Assembly: GCA_030704615.1 (NCBI GenBank)
Contig: CM060732.1
Span: 64,957,053 to 65,021,052, forward strand
Source of the DNA: Takakia lepidozioides
Taxonomy: Eukaryota; Streptophyta; Takakiopsida; Takakiales; Takakiaceae
DNA: 64,000 nt
Direction of reading: 5' to 3'
Made by a program: the position numbers and the translations under genes. Shown here one piece after another: positions 21,976 to 33,495 of the stretch (position 1 is its first letter; each line of letters begins with the position of its first letter). Below the pieces are notes generated by a model. The model saw only the letters and a list, made by a program, of their open reading frames with translations, was not told where the DNA came from and did not search any database.

Positions 21976-23420
21976 CTAGCTCGTGCATGGATTGCGACTC
22001 AACCCATCTGCATTGCGATTGACCAAACCCGGTCGATGCACCACCTGAAAGTCATACTCTTGAAGGATGAGTGCCCACCGTGCAAGCTTCCCCGTAAGCT
22101 TGTCTGACTCCATCAACCATTTGAGTGGTTGGTGATCCGTGACAAGGGTGAAGAGATTGTCGTATAGATAGCACCTGAAGTGTGCCACGGCCCACACTGC
22201 AGCTAAGCATTCTCCCTTATATGAGCTATACTTAGACTCTGCAGCATTGTTCGAGCGGCTAGAATAAGCCACTACGAACTCTCTTCCCTCATCATCCACC
22301 TGTGTGAGCACCGCTCCAAGCCCCTGCATGCTCCAATCTGTATGCAACTGAAAAGGACGCCCCCTGATAGGTCGTCTCAAGATGGACGCCGAGGTCAACC
22401 TCGCCTTGAGCTCTTGAAAAGCTTGTTCTTGCTCATCTTCCCACTGCCACTCCTGGTCCACCTTGGTCAGCTTGGTTAGAGCCTTTGCAATGGCACTGAA
22501 TCCATTAACAAACCATATGTAATAGTTTGCTAACCCCATGAAAGCTCGAACTCGGCTCACATCCGTGGGGCGTGGAACCTGTGCAATGGACTCTACCTTA
22601 GTCTGCTGTATCCCCAATCCTCCAGGATATATCATGTGACCCAGACACTGTGGAAAAACTTGCACTTGCCCTGATGTAACTTCAATCCGTGCGTCCTTAA
22701 GCGCTCAAATACCCCCTGAAGGTGTCTCTCATGCTCCTCCACCGTAGCAGTAAAGATGATGATGTCATCTATGTAGCACCGAGCAAACTCCACCCCTGCT
22801 AGAATCCTGTCCATGACTCTTTGAAACTCAGCGGGAGCGTTTTTAAGCCCAAATGGTAAGAACCGCCACTGGTATAGGCAATCCTTCCCGTGCTCATTGA
22901 TCCCCTAGAATGCCGTCTTTTGCTTATCCGCCTCCTTGATCGGCAACTGGTGATATCCGGATAGTAAATCCAACGTGCTAAAGACCTTGGAATGCCCAAT
23001 GGCATCAAAGATCTCCTCTGGTGTTGGCATGGCATACCTATCGGACTTGGTCTGACAATTTACAGGCCGGTAATCACCGCACATACGTCTCTCCGTCCAA
23101 TTGCCATAGACATCCTTCTTAGCTGGCATCACTGTGGCTGAAGCATACTCTCCACCAGAGAACTCCACCAAACCTGCCTCCCAGAGATCTTGAGTCCTCA
23201 ACTGAATCAAAGACCTCTCCATGTCACTGTATCTATAGGGTCTTCGAAAGATTGGCGTATCAGTGGCCAACTCAATACGGATCTCTTGACCCTTCAGTGC
23301 TCCCAAGTCCTTCAAACTGAAGGCAAAGCAATTCCTGTAAGCCCTCAGGAACCGCCGTATACGTCGTCTCTCTCCTCCGGTGACAATGGGTCCAATGTCA
23401 GGCTCCCAATTGTCCTCCGT
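21976..23420 (-). pseudogene. Reverse transcriptase and RNase H of copy 1
   Basis: The RT begins about 50 codons after the UAG that ends the methyltransferase frame (LRAYRNCFAFSLKDLGALKG) and contains MPAKKDVYGNW, FSTLDLLSGYHQLPI, FLPFGLKNAPAEF and catalytic CYIDDIIIF (about 22757-22783). RNase H has LHTDWSMQGLGAVLTQ, TDHQPLKWL and NRNADGLSR. Breaks: a TAG at 22905-22907 where copy 2 has TGG, and a frame change near 22640. RT residues are canonical Ty3/gypsy. Confidence 0.92.
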
Positions 23421-23468
23421 AACTGCAACCTTAAGTCCAGTGGGCTTAGAGGTAGAGGACGCGTCCCG

Positions 23469-23477
23469 TGGTTGCTA
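23469..23477 (-). promoter_or_regulatory. Leaky-stop context between DNMT and RT, copy 1
   Basis: On the minus strand a TAG ends the DNMT-containing frame and is followed by CAACCA. RT continues in the same frame. The sequence fits the known UAG-CARYYA readthrough rule. The same nine bases occur in copy 2 (44671-44679). Confidence 0.6.
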
Positions 23478-24855
23478 TGCTGCAACCTCTTGAGCAACAC
23501 CCCCTTCCTGCTCAGTCAATGACAAGGCCTCATTCTGCCCCATCATCTCATCATTGAGAACCTCCTCAACCCGAGAAGAATCCCCAACCTCATCCATCAC
23601 AGCTGCCTTGGCTGCCAACTCCCTCTGAACCTCGAGCACCTCCCACGTGTGCCATGGATGTCTACACCCCGTGGTCCTCACCGGCTCGCCCCCACTCGCT
23701 GCCTGTACCGTCTCGGTAGGCAGAGAGACCATGAAGGGGAGTGCACTCCGCACTCTACGTTGCTCAGCCATAGCCAAGCTGATAATCCAGGTCAAGCAAT
23801 TGAGATCCATTGCTTGCCCCAACACCTGACGACGTGATGCCTAAGAAAGAGAAGGCACCGCCGTGGTCCCAGTGGAAAACCCCATAGCCCGCTCTTGCTC
23901 GTCGGCATTAGGCTCCACTAACTGCTGCAACTGAGCATCCACAGGAGGCCAGGTCCACCATCCCGAAAAGCATGGGATCCTGGGAAGCTGAGCAGTGTAG
24001 GTAATGCTGCTCGTGGTTGACCCACCCTGTTGACCACTGCCAAAGGCGAACGGTCATCGTGTCTCACATGTTGAGACTGCCTCCCTGTGTCCAAAATGCC
24101 ATCCACGGTGAGGTGTGCTGGCCGCTGCACCCCATCAAATGCACGCTTGAGCAGTGCGGGTGGCATCAAATTAGTCCACCATAGTCGTGGACGATGAGCC
24201 CGTGATCCCACTCCAGCTGCATCCAGCAGCACTGCTGACCCAAGCCACGACCGGACTTGATGCACACTGGCCATCACCCTGGCCCAAGAATCGCCCATCA
24301 GTGGCACATTCTCCAAGATGTATGCTGGCGATACAGCTTGATGAAGCTGCAAGTGGCGCAAAATCCGCACCATCTCCCAAAACAGACCCGTCCTCGAGTC
24401 TCGCAATCCATTGCCATGCCCGGCTGATGAATGCCCTTGGCAGGGCCAACCTGCAACTACCAGATCAATGGAGCCAACGTGCTCCAAATCCGGCGCCCCC
24501 AGCAACGAAATGTCTGCTGGCAAGGCTTGTTGGAATCCACAAACTGCAGACACTCGCAACAAAGCAGGGTACTGCTGTACCAACTGAGCAACATGGCGCA
24601 GTGAGACGCGTCGTGCAGTCTCATCCCTCTCCACATACAGGTAACGCCTTACCGCACACATGCCTGTAGCACAGCAGCCAATCCGGTGCTGATCCCGCCA
24701 AACAAGTCCAAAAGGCAAATGCCTTCATCCGGATACTGCCACACAATAGGTGGGTATCCAATGGTGACAATTGAGGTGGTCCTGGTGCAATACCCGCACT
24801 CTCCTCCTCTCATGACGGTACAAAAGCCTCTACCCAGGTTTGTTGCACCCGTCAA
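23478..24855 (-). pseudogene. C5-cytosine DNA methyltransferase domain of copy 1
   Basis: The frame opens at 24855 right after the TGA of gag-protease. Motif I: LLDLFGGISTGL (about 24691-24717). Motif IV: VVAGWPCQGHSS with the catalytic Cys (PCQ codons 24437-24445). Motif VI: YILENVPLM (near 24310). Motif VIII: AHRPRLWWTNL (near 24170-24205). Motifs IX/X: ERAMGF, RRQVLGQAMDLNCL (about 23860-23760). The AHR.R.WW.NL segment recalls the DNMT3 group, though PCQ differs from the PCN of animal DNMT3. A single-base deletion near 24655, a frame change near 23960 and a TAG near 23842 break it. About 90 further codons lead to the leaky stop. It would add methyl groups to cytosine C5; targets are unknown. 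Confidence 0.9.
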
Positions 24856-27461
24856 TCAGCAACCTGCTGCAAATCCTTGCTCGTACCCCACAATGGAGTG
24901 TGAGCAACCATGGCAGGCAACTCCGCCATACCATGTATGTCATTCTGCTCTGCTGGAGGTGGCACATCCTCTGCATGGGCATTACCTTCCAGCAACTCTC
25001 CAGGCCAACTAACTGCAGCTGTAAAGGCGGCTAGTGTTGGCATCTTGCCCGCTGGGCAGCCGCTATACCCCCAATGAATGTCACAGGGAGCTGTGCACGG
25101 CGACCATCGCCTGACTGCCATCCAGGCCTATAGGATGCTGACTCCTCCCAAAAGTCTAGGGTGAAGCCCATGGGGTATAACACTGCCCCACCAACGAGGA
25201 CATCGTAAGAGACCGTGTCTGTCACAATGGCCGAGCCTCGCATTACTGAGCCATCGATAGGATGATCCGGCTGCAGTCTAATGGCCAACTGATGCCGTGT
25301 CATGCCCTGAGCCTACTCTGATCCTCCCAGAGATGTATATATCTGGAAAGGACAAGGCTCCATATCCGCCTCCATGAGGCCCAAACCTGCAATAGCAGCT
25401 CTGCCCAACATCAGTGGCTGAGCTCCCGAGTCCAACAAGACCCGCAGTGGCCGGTACTTCTTGCCTGCCGGTCCACTCAAAGTGAAAATGCCTCCCTGGT
25501 TGTCTAACAAGACAACTCCAGGTGTCACCATGGCGCGCTCAAAGGCTAGCCTAGCTGGCAGCTCCGTCAACCTGGCAGCTGCAGCTTGCCAGGGCGCAGC
25601 CGTGGCAGTCTTGACCCTCAAATCCGAGGATCCCTCTGCCACTACACCTTCCACTAACTCCGCAGAAGATGAAGTGACCTCCCCACTCTCACAGAGTGTT
25701 GCTGCTAGTCTGAACACTGCAGCAGGCCTCACCCCCGGCGTCGCAATCATGGTTGCCGAGAACAATGGGGCTTGACACACAGAGGTGGCTGCCCCTAATA
25801 ACACACCGGCTGCACTAGCCTTGGTAGCGGGTACAGTGCTGCACGTGTAGCTCTCCCCAATGGCATAGTAACCTCCGCCGGTAACAGTCGGGCGAGAACT
25901 AGGTGCCATGGATGGCGTCGACACAGTCTCCGCCAATGTGAATGACTGAGGAAGCCTCGCCTGACGGCTTGCCTCCCCACGCTGTGGATCCAATTCCACC
26001 TCTGCACCTCGTGGCTCAGGAACTCGTGCTGCTCCTGGAGTCACGGCTGCAGCAGACTCCACCTGCTCTAGTGGTAGTGCTGCTCCGCACATGAATCCCA
26101 TGCCTCCCATATCTCCTCCCTCAGGAGCAGGAGGTGGAACCATCCCGCCTGGGAGCCGGTACCGCTGAGCTATAGCCATGGCAGCGAGCCTCTGCTCTAG
26201 GTGCTGAAGCCGATTGGCCATGCCTTGGTCAACACCCTGACCTCCGCGTCCTTGGCCATGTGGAGCTTGCCCTTGGCCTGCACCTCGTGCCCGACCACCT
26301 CGTCCTCTTTGGGGGTCCACCTCGCCCCGGCCACCATTGTTCCCTTGGAACTGGCCTGGGCGCAACTCAGGATGCAAGTCATAACACTGGGCATCTCCAT
26401 GCCCATACTTGCCACAATGCCCACACTGCAACTGTGCAGGTTGCGCTTGTGCCGGCCTTCTGCCCCGTGCAGGCATGTCCTTGCCAAATCCAATTGTAAC
26501 AACTCGCTCCTCCACCATGTTGAGCTCAATCCGCTCAGCCAGCAGAAACACATCTGCTAATGTGGGTTGGGCTGCTTGTAACAGGGTTGCATCTCGCACC
26601 CTTCTCTTGAGCTCCTTGTCCAGAATTCCATACCAAAACTCGATTGCTGAGCTTCAGTAACCCCTTGGGTCACACTTATCAAGCGCCTCATACGAGTGTA
26701 CGCCTCTCGCAGGCTCTCACTGGGTTTGCGCTGGAAGTCTTGCAAACTTCGCAGCTTCTCTGTTCGTACACCTTGGTAGTTCCTCCGCAACTCCTGGAAG
26801 AACTCCACCACCGGGTTGAATCTAGGCACATGTGTTGTAGTCGTGGCAGGAGGAGTAGTAGCACCTTTTGAACTGGTAGCACCTACAGAAGTACCAGCAC
26901 TACTTGTTCCACTACTAGTGCTGGCAGTGGGAGATATGCGTACTGATGCAGCTACTGGTCGCGTCGTGCCTCGAGTAATGGAGACGTAGTCAGGTGACCA
27001 ATACATCATCCACTCCTCAATCTCTGCTTCATGTCCTCGCCTGAACTCGTGGTAATCGTCCATAGGCGGGCCTTCCAAATGCTGGAACAGTCCCTTCCAC
27101 GCCATGAATGGGGTGAATAGCTGTGGATTGCGCATCTGCTGCAAATCACACCAGCTGTCAAACTCCTGGATAAAGTAATCAACTCGATTGTGCCCACAGC
27201 TCCAGAGTACCTACGAGGCCCCTTGGTAGCTCCATACATCTCCTCCATGTCGTCCCACAACAATGGCGAATGAAACTGCACACCTATTGATGAAGCCTCT
27301 GAGTTGTGTCTGACTCTGCACTAGCTGAGGGTGGAGGTGGAGGTGGTCTGAAACGAACACCTCGTCTGGTGAACCCACTCTCACTGCTACTGCCTGTAGC
27401 CGTGTTCCCCTCAGAACCCTGGGTAACTCCGTGTGACACTCACAATGTGCACCTCCTCCAC
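24852..27461 (-). pseudogene. Gag and aspartic protease of copy 1
   Basis: The gag core has FFQELRRNYQGVRTEKL and RKPSESLREAYTRMRRL, the retrotransposon gag fold. One zinc knuckle CGHCGKYGHGDAQC follows, then a Gly/Arg/Gln-rich basic stretch like nucleic-acid-binding tails, a long variable linker, and protease LLDSGAQPLML (about 25425-25445). The frame is broken near 27200 and 26640. A TAG at 25313-25315 stands where copy 2 has CAG, and another shift lies near 25035. The last stop is TGA followed by CGG (24852-24854), at the same place in copy 2. An upstream knuckle present in copy 2 is missing here through an in-frame 201-bp deletion. No clear ATG is seen; the matching frame in copy 2 starts with GTG. 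Confidence 0.88.
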
Positions 27462-27469
27462 GTGACACT

Positions 27470-28016
27470 ATAAGGCTCTAGTACTAATAATAGTGACACG
27501 GGTGGGCACCTGTTGCAGTTTAAGGGTCATATCCCAATGGCTCAGGGCACCTGCACCTGCATCCACCGCAAGAACTCCTATGGTTGGCTGGTCATCAACC
27601 CAGCCTCACCATAGAAGAAGAAACACTGGTGGTCTTGCTGGTCATCACTCTAGCCTCACCACCGACAGCATACTCTAGGATTGACCGGTGATCAAATCCG
27701 GCCTAATCCCTATGAAAGCAAGCGCCCACACAAAACCAACATGGCGCACAGTCAAGCATGCAGATGTTGGGGGAATCCAAACACAAGAAATCAAAACATC
27801 AACACCCCCACACCAAAATCCAGCTGCAATGCTGATCCTGCAGAATAGCCCAGCCTAAAACCCCGGACTGACTGGCCTCCACCAAGAGAGGCTTTGGCAA
27901 CTACAAGTACAAGGTAATGAAAATAGTACAGAGATGGAGGGGAAGAATAGAAGCCCGACCAAGCAAGATCTAATCCTGATCTATGCTATCAACTGCCAGA
28001 CTTCTCTCAAAGTGCC
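27470..28016 (-). other. Leader between ORF0 and gag, copy 1
   Basis: Non-coding as far as I can see, and homologous to 40652-41172 in copy 2. It contains two related 50-bp units near 27570-27670 built on GGTCATCA, CCAGCCTCACCA and ACCACC words. Confidence 0.5.
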
Positions 28017-28726
28017 TCGCTCTGCATGATGGTAAGGTGTAGGAGGTATATCTATGTCCAGAAACCTGCCACTAACCTTGTCCCAAGCTACAGTAGCTCG
28101 CTCTAACCAACCCTCCTCCTCTTTCTGCTAGGTAGAGACAAAGCAATACTCCCTATCTCCCGCTCACTGAATACTAAAGAAAACAAAGGTAGGGTCTGAT
28201 AGTCTCTCAACTCGAAAGCTTTGAGACGGTGCGGGTGTCCTCATTGCGAATGACTGCATCTCCTTCACGCACAACAAACATGTCATGCTGATGAACCCCC
28301 GCTCGTGGTTGCCCTGTGCAGAGCGTATCCGGCTGCAACCATGTCTGATTGCACAAACTTGTGTAGCTCCTGCTCCTCAGCTCCAGTACACCACGGCCTT
28401 GTGGCTGAACACCTTGGTCCCCGGGGCTGTCTTTGGCTGTGTTCCAAGCCTAGCTTTCACCCACTTTGGTATTTCAGCTACAGCTGCAGAACTGCTGGCT
28501 CCAACAGAGTTCTGACTGTCCAAGGCGATATTGAGGCCCTCAACGCCAACTACAGCAGTTTGTTGTCCACTACTAATGCCTGACTCCCAGTATGCAATCA
28601 ACTCGTCCAACTGTTCTCCACTCAAATCAGTCTGAGTTCCTTGGGAAACATAAATCTTGTCCCCTTGGTGCACAGGCTAAGAGAAGAGACCTGCCCTTCA
28701 ATCACGTCCTCATTTCCCCCAGCCAT
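28017..28726 (-). pseudogene. ORF0 of copy 1, upstream of gag
   Basis: Homologous to 39902-40651 in copy 2. It starts at the ATG complementary to 28724-28726 (MAGGNEDVIEGQ). It contains GDKIYVSQGTQTDLSGEQLDE and AEIPKWVKARLGTQPK, then a TGA at the same place as in copy 2. Single-base deletions near 28660, 28275 and 28235, relative to copy 2, break the frame. I know no family for it. It is not gag, protease or envelope by any motif I can see. Confidence 0.6.
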
Positions 28727-29099
28727 ACAAGGAGTACATCCCCAGATTTATCTCTCATGTAGACCAGAACAGGTTCTAGAAACAGGATTGTGGATCTTTC
28801 ATGGCACATTCACACTCTAAAAATTCCATAGATTTTTAGCAGAGTCCCAAAAACAAAAAAAAAACCAGGTCTAGATAGGTAGATATCCCCTTTCTGCAGC
28901 TATCCCCTCAAAAACTGAGTCAAACGGAGCTCATTTGACAAAGATATGACCAACCAGGCTCTATAAACATAACACTTTTTTTCTTTTTAAAAAATAAAAT
29001 AAAAAATAAGACAAAACAAATACAAAGAAAGAAAACTCTATTGTCTTGGTTCCCTGTTCCCTGGTTCCCTGTTCCTGTATATGTGCCCAAAGTTCTAAA

Positions 29100-30885
29100 T
29101 TGGTACCAGTGGATCTTAGGTATTGTTCATATTCGCCTGGCAGCCGTTGTCTCTGTGGCGAACGCAGCCCGCCAGTCTCCCGCAATCCTGTCAGCTCAAC
29201 TTGAGCAACACAGATCGTTCTCGTGCAGGCACCATGATAGCTCCAAAACTATGGGCGGCCCAGGAAGACGACGTCTCCTCACTTAATGAGAACGTTGAGT
29301 GCAAAAGGGACAATGGTATAACGGACAGCTGAAAGCGGCTCACAGTAAGGCCGGGGAGGCTATCTTTTGGCAAAGAAATTCAACGTTCATGCACAAACTA
29401 GTACCAACCCTGGACGAGTTCCCTGGACGCGTCTAGACTCCCCACCAAGCATGCTTGCCTTGCTGGAAAGGGCTGACCCGACCCATTCACTTCTTCAAGC
29501 ACAGAAGAGAAGGAAAATCCTTGGTGACGAAGGACTTGGTGCTTGAGGTGCTGAAACTGCTTCGATGGGCCTCCCTCAACATTGGTTTGAGCCTCTTCCT
29601 TCTCAGATGCTGCCTGAGTCTGCAAATGCTGCACGCAGCATGCTCCTAACTCCCACCTTCAATTCTTAGCTTGCATGTCTTACTTTGTCAGTCTCTTGCT
29701 TGTTGCCACTGCTGCTAGGCTGGTGATGCATATCTGCAGAGGACCAGCAGCTCCCTCCCATGTGTGGAGACCCCTTCTTGAGTCCATCCTCATCCATTGT
29801 ACAGTTCTGATGTCTATCTAAGAGGTGGGAAGAGATATGGCTGGTGTTCAGGGATAAACAATGTTGCAATGAGGCAGCTGCAAGTTGCCAAATCAAAGAC
29901 TTAGAAGGCCATCAGCTCCTTTGGTTGTGCCCTGTTTCTTTTACGCTCAAGCTCTCTCTGAATGGTCTCTTCCTGAGCTGACAGTGCCCAACCTGTCGAC
30001 TTCTCCACATTTTCTTTCACATCTCTACCGTCAGGTTGCTCTACCGAGACGTCGCCGCTCCCGGTTCTTCCTGTTCTTAACAACGTCCTCTGCCTCTTCA
30101 ACCTTCAGCTTCTCTTCTTCTCTCATGAGAGGTTGCAATCCAGGGGTTCTCCCAATATTTTGCAACTTCCCATGTCATTTCCGCTGGGAACTGCACCATT
30201 CTCAGAGATCCATTTGTCTCGAATGCTTTCAAGTAGAGCTCGGTGGACGGTTCTCATTCTGCACCTTCACATACCAGCATTGTAGCGGCTTGCGTGCAAA
30301 GTGTAGCCTCATACTCTGATAAGCCTGTCTTGAGACACCAACGTAATATAGAATCTTTTCCTCATAAAAAATGGCATACACACTTGCCAGTCAGGTTTGC
30401 TGCAATCTGCAATCATACCCTCCTCAGTCAAGAATGCTACGAACTCGAGATCACTCAAAGATAAAGCGTTTCCACCTACTTGTGCCTGTCGCCTTTGCAG
30501 TGCATCTTGCTTCCGCCTATATTCTTCTTGTGCCTGGAATGTGAGCTGCCGTGTTTGTCTTGGTGTTCATTGGCTGCTGCCAGTTTTTACTTCCATGTTT
30601 CCATTATCCGAATTTGTTGTCTGCTTTCCCATCCAGATCCATGTACTCCGCAGCTTTCATCTTCTCCTTGATTTGCCTTGTGTACTCCAAAGCCTCTAGT
30701 GACTTGGTAGCTTCAGCGACTGCAACAACAGTGACGGCTCTGGCATCGTCATCCTCCAGGCGTTTCAGGGCACGCTGAATCTTGTGGTCACATTCAATGA
30801 TATGTTTCTCAAACTAAGCACTACTTACACACAAGTAATCTGCAAGTGCACCCTCAAACTCCTACCTTGCACTCACAGGTAAGAG
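29100..30885 (-). other. Unique cargo of copy 1 between 5' LTR and ORF0
   Basis: This has no counterpart in copy 2, whose cargo is different. On the minus strand it holds short coding-like pieces: a helical, charged piece near 30770-30600 (EALEYTRQIKEKMKAAEYMD), a charged piece near 30110-30060 (REEEKLKVEEAEDVVKNRKN), and one near 29800-29690 (MDEDGLKKGSPHMGG) that ends in a splice-donor-like AAAGTAAGA. Stops and shifts separate them. I infer decayed captured host sequence but could not identify the gene. Confidence 0.45.
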
Positions 30886-31257
30886 CTCATCTCTCTCGAG
30901 TGATAAGAAAGCTTGAAAAGGACACACACTCTCAACACACGAAATGTGAAAATCCTCAACATCACTCGTTAAAACAGAAGTCGAGCCAGGGGCACCCCAA
31001 GCTGTGGGGACTCCACCCCACAACAACCTACACTCCCATCATGAGCACACTCAGTCCTAAACGATGCAAGAGCTCGGTCGCGCAGGCTCAACTCGAGAGA
31101 GATGAGCCGTGCGACTGCCGCTCTCGTGAAGATAAGACGGGTCAGGTGTCAAACTAAACTTGACACCTGATTTAACACTTGACCAAAATCCAAGTGTTAA
31201 ATACAAATAACTAGCTTTATTCTAGCTAGTTTCACACTGTACTTATTTAACTTGACA
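30886..31257 (-). repeat. 5' LTR remnant of copy 1 (block B, no block A)
   Basis: Read on the minus strand it begins TGTCAAGTTAAATAAG at 31257. Three successive hairpins follow: AACTAGCT/AGCTAGTT, TAACACTTG/CAAGTGTTA and CAGGTGTCAA/TTGACACCTG. Block B ends at 30902, and then comes ACTCGAGAGAGATGAG (30886-30901), an inverted copy of a sequence inside B. The terminal block A expected for U5 is absent and cargo starts at once. No tRNA-type primer-binding site is visible. Confidence 0.85.
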
Positions 31258-31261
31258 ACAT

Positions 31262-33471
31262 TGTCTATAGTAGTTGTAGCAATGTTGTGCACCTGCAGTC
31301 TGAAATCATTCATCTCCTCCTGGTTGAGCTTTGAAGGTGGTTCCCTTCCACTGGCCCTTGTGCTAATCAGACTTTCAAAAAATGGTCATCCACCTTGTCC
31401 TGTGTAGCACCTCTGAGATTCTGCTCCTCCTTGAATATGTAGGCATCTAACTGCTGTTGCAATCCCTGCATGCGCTTCGCATGAGGTTCAACTAAGCTGG
31501 CATAAGTAGCAGCCAGATTATTGGCTTCCCTTGCTGCCTTGTTAGCCACAGAGAGTTGATTCCTATTTGCCATTACTGTGTGTTGCAACTCCATGATGTA
31601 CTTCTCTTGGTTTGTTTCAACCTGTTTGTATTGCTGCAAAGCACCCTCGTTGCGACATATTGTATCTTTTAGGTCCACAATGAGTTTGGCTTGCTTCACT
31701 ACCTCAGTTTCTGCCATTACACATCTCTCCCTCTGCTTGTTGGCTTCTGTTAGGCTTGCTCTAGAACATTTGTGAGTGTAGCACATTGCACTGTCATCCT
31801 TTGCTGTACTACCTCCAACTCTGCATGTTGTACCTTCACTCCTTGCATCTCATCCTCATGCTTGGTCTGTAATTGGAATAATTGCTGCCTATGTGTCTCC
31901 TGCATCTGGTCTTGCTCTAGACCCCCCTCAATCAATTGCTCCTTAGCGAATTGCAAAGCAGCCCTTGTTTCCCCTAACTCATGTTGTAACTTCAGATGAA
32001 CTTCCTCATCAATCTTGTTAACACACTGAGTGGCCAACCAAGCTTCAAACTCTTTTCTGAGCTCCTCTTTCACAGCTTCCAATTGAGTTAATGGAACATG
32101 GGACTTCACATAAGTTCCCAACAAATTCAGGGTTCTGTTTATGGAATTCATAAGCATAGCCTGTTGAGGGTCATCATGGAGAACCTGTGGCTGTTCACCC
32201 CCATCTTCCATAGGATGATGCCTCACAAACCACTCAGGCCACTGCTTGACCAGATCCTCTTTCTCAACCCCCTTCTTCTCCACAGGTGCTGCTGTGTCAT
32301 GTTGTTCTACTTCTGGAACCTCCTCCACAGGTGTGGGTAATACATGCACAGTAGGGCTTTCCCTGTACAGACTTTGCACTTCCGATACCACTGTTTCCCT
32401 GACCAAGCTAGAGTTTTCATAGAGAAGGTCCCCCTTCTCAATTTCTGCCACCACCTGTTCTGTAATGGGTATATCTAACCCTTCTTTCTCCAAATCAATA
32501 ATTTGTGGTGGAACTGCATGGACAACTTTAGGTAACTTTGAGACAAGCCGATCATCTGGCTGTGATGGCTGTGCTACTGAAGTAACCTCCTGTTCTCTCT
32601 CCACAGGTTGTGTTGTCTGTAACCACCTCTCTTTGTGCTGCTGTGCCCCCTCTTGCACAAGAGTATGAGTAACTTCTTCCTCCGGCTGTCTCGTAGCCAA
32701 TGGTTCTGCTTCTAATGTGATCCCTTTCCTCTGCCTCTTAGGCTGTTGATGCTCTGCCAATCCCCCTTCACCCTGTGAAGAACCTTGTTCTTCTATGGCA
32801 GTGGTTGCTGTCTCAAACACTCCCATCTCCTTCCTTTCTCTCGCATCAACTATGCACGAGTCCAGAATAATTTGTGCAATGATTGGCCCAGACACTATGA
32901 TAGGAGACTTTGCGGCAGTGACTTGTAATCTCTTCATCTCCTCTACCAGTCCGTTGTACATTATATCCGCCCATGCTACCCCTTCTCCTCTCAGGGCTTT
33001 GAGTATTTCCTCTGTGAAGGATTTGCTCAAATACTGTTGGTTCTGTTTCATAGCAAACAGAACGTTAAGTATTTTACCTACCTCCCTGAGCCCTGGGTAT
33101 ACGGCCTTGGTACAAGCAAAACCCTGAGTTTTAAAGAAACCCCCTTCTTGGAATAAGTCCTTTATCTGAAGTCTGACCCTGTGCTCCTCCACATGCACCT
33201 GACCTGATGGCAATTCAAACAATTGCTGTAGGTATAGGGGAGTAATTTCTAATTCAACTCCTTTCACCCTAGTTGCTCCTGTCCTAGGCTCAAAGTTTTG
33301 CAAGAATTGTAACATGTACTGCCTATGGTGCAATGTCCAATCTTTGCTTTGCAATCCTTCTAATCGCAGCTCCTTCAGTAACTGTACCGCCTGTGGAGTA
33401 GCAATCGTTTGCTTCTGCAGGATTGTTGTGCTCTTCACCCTGATGTCCTCCATTCCTCTCACTCTCTTCAT
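31262..33471 (-). pseudogene. N-terminal part of the split coiled-coil ORF
   Basis: ATG at 33471 (MKRVRGMEDIRVKSTT). Residues 40-200 form a globular region (FLQNFEPRTGATRVKGVELE, ITPLYLQQLFELPSG) that faintly resembles the putative plant transposon protein domain found in retroelement-linked proteins; this is unverified. A disordered Gln/Glu-rich middle follows, then a long coiled coil from about residue 470. A frame shift at 31750-31790 moves into a second coiled-coil frame (31367-31786); a further stop lies near 31367. The frame then reaches the insertion at 31257 and resumes at 19559. More likely an element-borne gene than a host gene. Confidence 0.6.
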
Positions 33472-33495
33472 TCTAGAGAAACAGAAAGGTTGTGG

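Larger units (their letters stand above)
19560..31257 (-). mobile_element. DNMT-PHD Ty3/gypsy retrotransposon, copy 1
   Basis: An 11.7 kb insertion, TGTCGTG...TTGACA on the plus strand, with ACAT at 19556-19559 and 31258-31261. Minus-strand order: 5' LTR remnant (30886-31257), unique cargo (29100-30885), ORF0 (28017-28726), gag and protease (24852-27461), C5 DNA methyltransferase (23750-24855), RT and RNase H (21990-23420), integrase and PHD finger (20350-21930), polypurine tract (20092-20102), 3' terminal repeats. It interrupts a coiled-coil ORF in frame. The block B copies at the two ends differ at only about 6-8 positions by eye, so the insertion looks recent, yet several frames carry stops. 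Confidence 0.93.
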
